The position numbers and the translations under genes were made by a program. Of a stretch of DNA of 64,000 nucleotides, positions 57,195-64,000 are shown piece by piece; position 1 is the first letter of the stretch; every line of letters starts with the position of its first letter. Source of the stretch: Anthracocystis setariae (taxonomy: Eukaryota; Basidiomycota; Ustilaginomycetes; Ustilaginales; Ustilaginaceae); assembly GCA_928724745.1 (NCBI GenBank), contig CAKMXJ010000010.1, positions 496,001-560,000 of the forward strand. The letters are read 5' to 3'. Below the pieces are notes generated by a model. The model did not search any database, was not told the DNA's origin, and saw only the letters and a list, made by a program, of their open reading frames with translations.

Positions 57195-58742
57195 TCAACC
57201 GAGCTTGGGCGCGTCCTGGCCAGCCCTCCAGGTGAATTTGCTTCCATAATGATCACTCCTCAACTTCTTCTGACCAACGCCGTACAGCTTCTCCCTGGAA
57301 GTGATGCCGAGCTTGTCACCCAAACCGAATCCGGTGTGAGGACCAGCCTTGACGTGCTCCTGCACTGGGCTCTCCACCTTGGGGTAGTCGTTCCACACCA
57401 GACCTCTGTGTTTGAGGATGGGTACGACGAGGTCGATGAAGTCGTGGAACGTTCCTGGGGCGATTGTGTAAGCGAGGTTGAAGCCGTCCACACCGCTCTC
57501 GTGTACCCACTGTTCGAGCTGGTCTGCGATGCTCTGCGGACCTCCGACGATGGTTGGACCGAGACCGCCGAGCTTGATCTTATTGGCGACGGCCTTTTTG
57601 TTCCACTTGGGGACATCAGGATCTTGAGAGGCGAAGTTCTCGACGGCACTCTTGATGGCGTTGCTTTCGGTCGAGCGCAGTTCCTCGTCATCGCCATACG
57701 TGGACAGATCGATGCCCGTCCACCCTCCGAACAAAGCCAGCGCACCTTCGTCGGACCCATGGGCCAGAAACTCGTCGTACTTGGCCTTGGCCTCTTCATC
57801 CGTCCGACCAATGATCGGACACAACAGAGCCAACACTTTGAGCGAGTGCGGATCTCTACCCGCGAGCTTGGCGCCAGAACGTGCCGCATCGACTCTCTTC
57901 TTGGCAACGTCGGGCTTGTGTGCAGCGATAAAGATCACCTCAGCATGCTTGGCCGCAAACGTCATGCCTGGACCGCTGGAACCGGCCTGGTAGATCACGG
58001 GCGTCCTCTGTGGACTAGGCTCACAGATGTGCGGTCCGGGCACCGAGGCGTAGTAAGTGCCTTCGTGGTTGATCTGACGGACTCGATTGGGATCGGTGTA
58101 GATGCCAGCTTGACGATCGTGCTTGACAGCATCGTCGGCCCAAGAACTCTCCCACAGCTTGTACACCACATCCATGTATTCGTCGGCCACCTCGTACCTC
58201 TTGGAGTGCAACTCTTGGTTCGCCTTTCCAAACTGGCGTGCAGCAGAATCCAGATAGCCGGTAACTACGTTCCAGCCCACCCTGCCATTGGTCAGATGGT
58301 CCAGCGTACTGAACCTCCTAGCGAGTTCGTACGGGTGAACGTACGAGGTGGTTGCCGTGATTCCAAAGGACAGATTAGTGGTGACGGTGGCCATGGCGCT
58401 GATGAGGAGGAGCGGGTCGATGACAGGGAACTGGGCACCCGAAGCCAGCGCTGGCGAGAGAGACGAGGTATATACATCATAGCCTCCAAGCACATCGGCG
58501 AGGAAGAGACCGTCAAAGTGGCCTTGTTCGAGCAATTTGGCGTGGTCCGTCCAGTAGGAGAGCTTGTTGTGATACTGGGAGCGATCGGCAGGGTGAGTGA
58601 AGAGACCGGGGGATTGATGGCCGGAACAACCCATCATGAATGCGTACAGGATCATACGCTTTTTGTCTCCAGCGATGTGACTGGAACCAGTGAGGCTCAG
58701 CGAGTCAATGTTGACGTCGGATGTGGCAGTTGGAGGCGCCAT
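57195..58742 (-). CDS. FMN-dependent monooxygenase, NtaA/SnaA/DszA (bacterial luciferase) family
   Basis: 515 residues. The luciferase-like barrel is visible: GLFLADVLGGYDVY, FGITATTSYVHPYELARRFSTLDHLTNGRVGWNVVTG (the family's most conserved segment), YQAGSSGPGMTFAAKHAEVIF and VGGPQSIADQLEQWV. These match the two-component enzymes that use reduced flavin from a separate reductase, such as nitrilotriacetate, dibenzothiophene-sulfone and dimethyl sulfide monooxygenases. Fungi carry several paralogues, thought to help use organic sulfur or nitrogen. The substrate cannot be inferred. No targeting signal is seen. Codon bias is strong, so the antisense strand is open for 558 codons. It ends 140 bp from the convergent regulator gene. 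Confidence 0.9.
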   Translation of the reverse strand: MAPPTATSDVNIDSLSLTGSSHIAGDKKRMILYAFMMGCSGHQSPGLFTHPADRSQYHNKLSYWTDHAKLLEQGHFDGLFLADVLGGYDVYTSSLSPALASGAQFPVIDPLLLISAMATVTTNLSFGITATTSYVHPYELARRFSTLDHLTNGRVGWNVVTGYLDSAARQFGKANQELHSKRYEVADEYMDVVYKLWESSWADDAVKHDRQAGIYTDPNRVRQINHEGTYYASVPGPHICEPSPQRTPVIYQAGSSGPGMTFAAKHAEVIFIAAHKPDVAKKRVDAARSGAKLAGRDPHSLKVLALLCPIIGRTDEEAKAKYDEFLAHGSDEGALALFGGWTGIDLSTYGDDEELRSTESNAIKSAVENFASQDPDVPKWNKKAVANKIKLGGLGPTIVGGPQSIADQLEQWVHESGVDGFNLAYTIAPGTFHDFIDLVVPILKHRGLVWNDYPKVESPVQEHVKAGPHTGFGLGDKLGITSREKLYGVGQKKLRSDHYGSKFTWRAGQDAPKLG

Positions 58743-59402
58743 GGTGATGTAGCTTTTTGTGATGATGGCGTGAAGAGAAAGGATGGTGGGATAAAGATGA
58801 GGCTCTTGAACGAATTCAACACCTCGCGGATGGCTTCAAAAGGTTTAGAAGCTCGCTTTATGTAAACAGTTCAGTAAGAGTTCATCTATAGCCTCACCCG
58901 GTACGATCTCCTCGGTAATGAACGTTGACAATGCTCGACCCAGAGAGTGGGCATTGGATGGTGCCATAAGCCATGTTCTCACGCGCACCTGCAACCAACG
59001 AGGTACCACCGCCTCACAGTGAATTGATCCGACTTTCAACTATCATCTGAGGGTCAAAGCATAACCTTGTCGGGGAAAGGGCCAATGCGAGATGTTAAGG
59101 AAGCGAGGGCCGCTAGTGTCAGTTGAGAAGATGACGTGCTGAAACCTCGACTGCGAGCAATACTTGACAGCTCAAGGCAACGCACGCCATTCCACGCGCT
59201 GCTTGGCACACAATAATTCCCCGATCTTCCATCGTAATACTCTCCAACTGACTTGCCGATGCCACGCCCGATGGCAACCTGGAATGAAGCTCAACTTCAG
59301 GGTCCATGGAAGATGCCCATCCACATGTCTCGCACTCGGGTATCATCTCAACCAACAACACCTAACGACTCACGACTCGCTAGATTCGCGGTTGCACATA
59401 GA
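58743..59402. promoter_or_regulatory. Divergent intergenic region, monooxygenase and carrier
   Basis: No gene supported. The carrier frame is open back to 59253, but the extra 50 residues have no carrier likeness and are treated as leader. Confidence 0.45.
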
Positions 59403-60503
59403 ATGGCCTCGGACGTGTCGCAAGCTGCGCCATCGGCATTGGTCGACTTTGTCGCCGGCACAGTGGGCGGCATTGCATCCCTCCTAGCTGGTCATCCTTT
59501 CGATACAGTCAAGACGCGGCTACAAGCTCAAACCACCTCTTCAACCTCGTCGAGACCGGCGTACAACATCACCTCATCAGCCCATTCAGCTTCATCCTCC
59601 CAAACCGCTTTCGTCTCTTCTCATTCGTCGATCAACACCTACAGCGCGATTGCTCGGGCTACCTCCATTCATGCCGGTTCGGCGACGCTGACCATGCCCA
59701 CGTCACCTCCGATGCGAGTCTCGCTGCCCGTGTACAAGTCGGCTACGGATGCGTTTCGCATCATCATCCGCGAGGAACGATTGATCGGCCTGTACAAAGG
59801 CGTTACCTCACCCATGCTCGGTGTCGCCGTGATGAACGCTTCCATCTTTGGCCTGTACAACCTCGCGCTGCGCTTTCAAACCTCGCATCACCTCCTCGAC
59901 TCGTTCCCCATCACGCAAGTCTTGCTCGCCGGCATGTTGAGTGGTCTGGGTAGCTCTCTGATCACATCTCCAATCGATCTGATCAAGATTCGCGAGCAGA
60001 TGCACCTTTCCCCGCACACGTGCCGCCCGAGCACATGGAACGTCTTCACCTCGGTCCTCCAAACCGAAGGTTTCCGTCGAGGCCTCTACCGTGGCTGGTG
60101 CACCACTGCCATCCGCGACCTAGGCTATGGGCCTTACTTTGCCAGCTACGAGCTGCTCAATTCCCACATCACCGCATACACGCGTCGACCGCTTAGCAAT
60201 GTCGAAATGGCCTTCAGCGGCGCTATCGCAGGCGTGATCGCTTGGCTCAGCACATTCTGGGCCGACGTCATCAAAACCAAGATCCAAGCCACATCGACCA
60301 CCGCCGACAACATCGCGCCAAAAGGTGGCATACCAGGAACACGCCTCTTCTGGTCAACTGCCAAATCAACCTACGCTCAAGGAGGTTGCAAAGCCTTCTT
60401 CGTCGGTGTAGGCCCCACCGTATTGCGAGCGCTTCCCGTCAACGCAGTCCTGTTCGTCAGCTACGAAACCACCAAAGACCTCCTCATCAGACGAGGCTAT
60501 TAG
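59403..60503 (+). CDS. Mitochondrial carrier family (SLC25) protein
   Basis: 366 residues from ATG 59403. Three Solcar repeats are present with their signature: GHPFDTVKTRLQ (about 32-43), SPIDLIKIREQ (about 192-202) and FWADVIKTKIQ (about 286-296). The third has Trp-Ala in place of the usual Pro-x. A Ser/Thr-rich insertion of about 60 residues (45-105) lies in the first matrix loop. TVGGIASLLAGHPFDTVKTRLQ resembles the ornithine/carnitine/Ymc branch (ORT1, CRC1, YMC1), so the substrate may be a basic amino acid or carnitine; this is a guess. The inner mitochondrial membrane is expected. It is tail-to-tail with the M28 peptidase, 57 bp apart. Confidence 0.88.
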   Translation: MASDVSQAAPSALVDFVAGTVGGIASLLAGHPFDTVKTRLQAQTTSSTSSRPAYNITSSAHSASSSQTAFVSSHSSINTYSAIARATSIHAGSATLTMPTSPPMRVSLPVYKSATDAFRIIIREERLIGLYKGVTSPMLGVAVMNASIFGLYNLALRFQTSHHLLDSFPITQVLLAGMLSGLGSSLITSPIDLIKIREQMHLSPHTCRPSTWNVFTSVLQTEGFRRGLYRGWCTTAIRDLGYGPYFASYELLNSHITAYTRRPLSNVEMAFSGAIAGVIAWLSTFWADVIKTKIQATSTTADNIAPKGGIPGTRLFWSTAKSTYAQGGCKAFFVGVGPTVLRALPVNAVLFVSYETTKDLLIRRGY

Positions 60504-60560
60504 ATACCCCCCCCTTACACCCGTACATAACTTAAAAAAGATCATGGACATTTCATTTCC
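60504..60560. other. Very short convergent 3' region
   Basis: 57 bp between the stop codons of the carrier and peptidase genes, so their 3' UTRs very probably overlap as antisense transcripts. Confidence 0.5.
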
Positions 60561-63068
60561 TTAATGGCCGAGATGCTTAGCCATCCTCTCGATATGCTTT
60601 GTCAACCGCCTTGCCTCCGCCTCCAACCCTTTCCCACCATCGAGCGTGATCGCCTCGGTAACACCTGGGAACGTCGTAGCCCCGTAACCGAGCCACCTCC
60701 CCGGCGCGGTACCGAGATGCTTGTACCACCGCCTAGCCTTGAGCCCATCCTCTGAAATGAACCCCTGCTCGAAACCCTGCAGCTTCTGATTCAGCTTCCT
60801 CACCTCGGCGAGAACCCTATGCAGCTGCCTGTCGCGATGCTTACAGCCCTTCCTGCCACGCGCCAAATACCTAAGCTTCTTGAGCAACACGCGCTTCTTC
60901 ACCTCGACCACCTTTGCATGCGCTTCGAGCTTAGCAATCGCCACACGCAGATGCATCATCCACATCGGCCTCCTCACCCCCACCCTCGTCGAAATGCCCA
61001 GCTCGCTCTCCGCCAACCTCTCCACCCTATCCAGATACTTGACCAACTCGCCAGCATAATCCGCCACATTGATAGGAGCAAACAACCTGCTCGAACTCTC
61101 GAGCGCCATCAGACCCACCATCCTCGCCGCCGCTTCATGCCTCTTGAACCCCGGATCGCCAAACTTGTCCATCCAGTAGAAGCTGTCAAAGTTGGAGTGG
61201 TACATGTAGATCGGATCGTTGGCCGCTCTCTTGAACCCCATATCCGTCGACGCGATCCCGAGATGCTGAAGGAACACCGTATAATCCGAGCCGGAGCCGA
61301 GCGGATGGAAGCCATCCAGCTCGATCTTGGTGGCATTGTTGTTGGGATCATCCACTTTGGCTGCGACCTGCTCGACGAACCTCGACAACGACGGCGACGA
61401 CGCAGACTGGATCCTACTACCTGAAACCGAGACGTCCACATTGTGGTACGCCACCACATGGTCCTGAATCCACTGAGCATAGTCTTCACCAAATTCGGTC
61501 GAACCGACCAAACCGTACTCTTCCGCATCCCAAGATGCAAACACAATGGTGCGCAGCGGTCTCCATCCATTTCGATACAGCTCCCCGAGACCCTTGATGG
61601 CTTCGTGGAATGCGGCGGTGCCTGAATTCGGATCGGCAGCACCAAAAGTCCAAGCGTCGCGATGGTTGCCGACGATCACCACTTCGTCATCGATGCGACC
61701 GGGAACAACAGCGTACGTGTTCCAGATGTCGCGCACTTTCATATCGACAAAATTCTCGAGATGAACAACATCGTCACTCGGACCCGTCCAGTACTCGACG
61801 CCATCGATCGCACCCGCCAGCCTATCGTTGACTTGACTCGCCTTGACACCCTTACCCTTGATGGCCTCCAACAGCACCTTGGCCTCCTGGTACGATAAGG
61901 GAAGCGACGGAATTTTGGGCAGCGAATCGGCGTCTTGCGGCTGCAAACGAGTGGCATTCCTGTAGCTCGGTTGTCCCGGCGTTGACGGGTCGCCGGGATA
62001 GAACGACAGACCCTGCACGGAACCACGCTGAACCGCTGAGGGATGACGAGCGGGTCCGTCCGGATAGGCTGCGTATCCATTCGCCTGGGTGATCTCGCCA
62101 TCCTCAATGGTATCGGTGTAGATGATGACACCGACCGCACCAGCTTCCTGGGCAGCGCGGACTTTGAGCCCACGGAAGTTGCTGCCGTAGTTGACCAGCA
62201 CGATTTTGCCCTTAACATCGATGCCATGAGCCGCGAGATCGGCAAAGTCCTCCTTGCGGCCCATACCGGCAAACACCACGCGCCCACTGACGCTGCCGGA
62301 CGCAGAGTAGCCGTGAAACAGAGGCACCCCGCGCGAACTCGTTGGGTCCTTCTCCAGCACATCTTCCTTCAACTTGGCGCTCCAGTACGGCTCGTCGAGC
62401 TGATCGGGCTTGGCGAGGGTAAGCGTGGAATTGACCGGCTGGTTGAGCCAAACAGCATACGTGTCCATCCAAGCCCTTACACCGTCATGTCCCTCAGCAC
62501 CCTTGAGGTAAGCCTGAGACTCGGGGGACCCAGCCTCGAAGACCACTTCAGTGAGGTCCTTGGGGAGGACTGCGCCGAGGAGGGTGCCCCACTCTTGGAG
62601 AATCTGAAGTGCCGAGTTGTAGTCTGCGGCTGTACCGGCGTAGTGCGAGACGTTGGTGTAACGCAGCAAAGCGTCTCGGGCACCGCCAGCCGAGGGAATG
62701 GCGAGGAAGTCGCTCTCGAGCTTATCGAACCAGCCAGACCATCGATGATCCGAGTGGGGTTCAGCGGCGGAAGAGAAGCCGCCGATGCTGTAAATATGAT
62801 CGGCATAGCCCTTGATCGCCTTGGGATTGTGCTCGTGGATGCGAGGATGAGCTAGCTTTCCTCGAGCATGGAAAAAGTAGAACAAGATCACAGCGTATAC
62901 GGCCAAGTATCTCAGCCAAGACCTGGGGCGGCTCACCGATGGTGGACGAGTCGCATGACTAGGGGTCGGGAATGTATGCGGGTACTTTTCGCTCGTGTAG
63001 TTGGTGTCATGAGCAGCGAACTTTTCGGTTCTGCTCGCAGCCAAATACATAGGCTGGCAACGAGACAT
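60561..63068 (-). CDS. M28 peptidase, glutamate carboxypeptidase II / transferrin-receptor-like
   Basis: 835 residues. A cytosolic tail (1-50) precedes a single anchor (about 52-68), making a type II membrane protein. A protease-associated domain (about 230-380; GRKEDFADLAAHGIDVKGK, AGAVGVIIYTD) is inserted before the M28 core. The zinc ligands are all present: H469 (GNHRDAW), D479 (ADPNSG), E517 (DAEE, with E516 as general base), D545 (NVDVS) and H624 (YHSNFDS). The TfR-like dimerisation domain closes the protein (FEQGFISEDGLKARRWYKH, FPGVTEAI). Relatives in yeast are Vps70 and Tre1/Tre2. With a complete metal site it should be an active exopeptidase of the vacuole or surface. A strongly basic helix at about 700-755 is unusual. 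Confidence 0.9.
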   Translation of the reverse strand: MSRCQPMYLAASRTEKFAAHDTNYTSEKYPHTFPTPSHATRPPSVSRPRSWLRYLAVYAVILFYFFHARGKLAHPRIHEHNPKAIKGYADHIYSIGGFSSAAEPHSDHRWSGWFDKLESDFLAIPSAGGARDALLRYTNVSHYAGTAADYNSALQILQEWGTLLGAVLPKDLTEVVFEAGSPESQAYLKGAEGHDGVRAWMDTYAVWLNQPVNSTLTLAKPDQLDEPYWSAKLKEDVLEKDPTSSRGVPLFHGYSASGSVSGRVVFAGMGRKEDFADLAAHGIDVKGKIVLVNYGSNFRGLKVRAAQEAGAVGVIIYTDTIEDGEITQANGYAAYPDGPARHPSAVQRGSVQGLSFYPGDPSTPGQPSYRNATRLQPQDADSLPKIPSLPLSYQEAKVLLEAIKGKGVKASQVNDRLAGAIDGVEYWTGPSDDVVHLENFVDMKVRDIWNTYAVVPGRIDDEVVIVGNHRDAWTFGAADPNSGTAAFHEAIKGLGELYRNGWRPLRTIVFASWDAEEYGLVGSTEFGEDYAQWIQDHVVAYHNVDVSVSGSRIQSASSPSLSRFVEQVAAKVDDPNNNATKIELDGFHPLGSGSDYTVFLQHLGIASTDMGFKRAANDPIYMYHSNFDSFYWMDKFGDPGFKRHEAAARMVGLMALESSSRLFAPINVADYAGELVKYLDRVERLAESELGISTRVGVRRPMWMMHLRVAIAKLEAHAKVVEVKKRVLLKKLRYLARGRKGCKHRDRQLHRVLAEVRKLNQKLQGFEQGFISEDGLKARRWYKHLGTAPGRWLGYGATTFPGVTEAITLDGGKGLEAEARRLTKHIERMAKHLGH

Positions 63069-63509
63069 GTCGGATATGTACCACTAGCAGTTGGTGAGGA
63101 GGATAAGATGGCCAAGGGGAGGGTGGGAAACGCCCAAGTGAATAAGCTCAAGAGTGCTCGAGTCATGAAAAGGAGCTTAGCGTGTGAGAAGGGCCCATCG
63201 GCATTGCATTTTGATCGCCGGAAAGAGAATCAGTGGGAGGCTGAGTCGCTCTGGAGATACTCGGCTAGACTGCAATGCAGCGCCAGGACGGACGAGGGTT
63301 GGTCCGCAAAGTGACACACTGAGCGCTGCATTCCAACGTCATCAAGGCCAACGTGTTATATCGTTTGAATCGAACAACCTACCCTACAAATTCTTTGCTT
63401 TGGACGCTCTTGTGAATCGGGTGGCAAGACAAGGACAGAGGGTCTCGCTGTGTGACTTGCTCCACTTGTTGCCTTCTTCTCGCTCATCCCAACACCAACT
63501 TTGGCCAAC
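63069..63509. promoter_or_regulatory. Divergent intergenic region, peptidase and cysteine synthase
   Basis: 441 bp between the two start codons; no gene or clear TATA box seen. Confidence 0.4.
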
Positions 63510-64000
63510 ATGTCGAGCAGCATAGCCACCGCCTCGACCTCGAAACTTGCCGATATCCCCGGATGGACCCTCTTCACACACTACTCCAGATCGCATCGCA
63601 AGTCCACCTTCCTGATCGGCGTATTCACCGGCCTCGTTCTCGGGCTCGGCTCCATCACGTCGGTGTTTTTCTTTGCCGAGAGGAGCGAACGCAAACGACG
63701 ACGCAGAAAGTTGCGCTCGTATGGACTCGACGATGAAGACGAAGAAGAACGCAGACGCAGAGAACTGCGTGGCCGCGATCCCATCGAGATCCGCTCTGGC
63801 CAAGTCGTCCGTGGAATCGAAGGTCTGATTGGAAACACGCCGCTCATGCGCATCAACTCGCTCTCCGATGCCACTGGATGCGAGATCCTGGGCAAAGCCG
63901 AATTCTTGAATCCTGCAGGATCACCCAAGGATCGTGTCGCACTACAGATCCTCAAGGATGCAGAGGAGGAAGGTCTGCTCTACCCGCACACAGGCAGCTG
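63510..64000 (+). CDS. Cysteine synthase-like PLP enzyme with N-terminal membrane anchor (5' part, cut by the window end)
   Basis: The frame starts at the ATG at 63510 and is still open at the window end after 163 codons. Residues 33-56 (FLIGVFTGLVLGLGSITSVFFFA) form a membrane segment, followed by a very basic and then acidic linker (RKRRRRK, DDEDEEERRRR). The catalytic domain begins with GIEGLIGNTPLMRINSL, the standard opening of O-acetylserine sulfhydrylases. NPAGSPKDR follows, where K140 is the expected PLP lysine; the usual wording is NPxGSxKDR, so it is intact. Membrane-anchored members include yeast Mcy1 (YGR012W) at the outer mitochondrial membrane, so the same site is likely. The actual reaction is uncertain. 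Confidence 0.85.
   Translation, partial: MSSSIATASTSKLADIPGWTLFTHYSRSHRKSTFLIGVFTGLVLGLGSITSVFFFAERSERKRRRRKLRSYGLDDEDEEERRRRELRGRDPIEIRSGQVVRGIEGLIGNTPLMRINSLSDATGCEILGKAEFLNPAGSPKDRVALQILKDAEEEGLLYPHTGS

Noticed and set aside
57189..58865. 558-codon plus-strand frame
   Set aside because: Antisense shadow of the NtaA/DszA-type monooxygenase.

Overview
This window looks like a chromosome segment from a basidiomycete yeast-like or smut fungus (Ustilaginales, e.g. Ustilago, Sporisorium, Moesziomyces or Pseudozyma). The grounds are inference from gene style: dense, mostly single-exon genes; short GT...AG introns confined mainly to small housekeeping genes; CDS rich in C-ending codons; fungal families such as Zn2Cys6 factors, an Nha1-type antiporter, a PTS1 acyl-CoA oxidase and an Mcy1-type cysteine synthase; and two small secreted proteins of unknown function, common in smuts. 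Nothing prokaryotic (operons, CRISPR, phage) is present. I found no tRNA or rRNA gene that I could defend.

Layout. 1-5.2 kb: a secreted effector-like gene, a PPIL3-type cyclophilin divergent from a HUA1-like gene, and an unknown gene. 5.2-7.8 kb: gene-poor, holding a poly(A)-tailed retro-insert of about 0.7 kb with target-site duplications. 7.8-12.1 kb: secreted purple acid phosphatase, a four-exon UXT-type prefoldin divergent from a three-exon LYRM5/ETFRF1 gene, and an SDR. 12.9-24.5 kb: a long-linker twinfilin, a secreted unknown, a CHR chromate transporter, ZNHIT1/Vps71, an EHT1/YheT-type hydrolase, Nas2/PSMD9 and Nha1. 27-36.4 kb: a sugar porter, a type II glycosyltransferase with a Cys-rich tail, and a 1,071-residue ORF joining a degenerate acyl-CoA-synthetase-like region to a GH105-like hydrolase. 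36.6-50.8 kb: Zn2Cys6 regulator, peroxisomal acyl-CoA oxidase, cytosolic gamma-glutamyltransferase-like enzyme, polynucleotide kinase/phosphatase, and secreted trehalase. 54.2-64 kb: a regulator lacking a visible zinc cluster, an NtaA/DszA-type FMN monooxygenase, a mitochondrial carrier, an M28/TfR-like peptidase, and the 5' part of a membrane-anchored cysteine synthase cut by the window end.

There is no single pathway cluster. Themes are nutrient acquisition (phosphatase, trehalase, sugar porter, GH105, GGT), ion homeostasis (Nha1, CHR), and core housekeeping. The strongest unusual observations are the retro-insert, the synthetase/GH105 fusion, the internally repeated twinfilin linker, and a TACAGTA/TACTGTA heptamer plus pentanucleotide microsatellites that I saw only between genes. 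Gene calls rest on reading the sequence and on remembered family motifs; no search was run.
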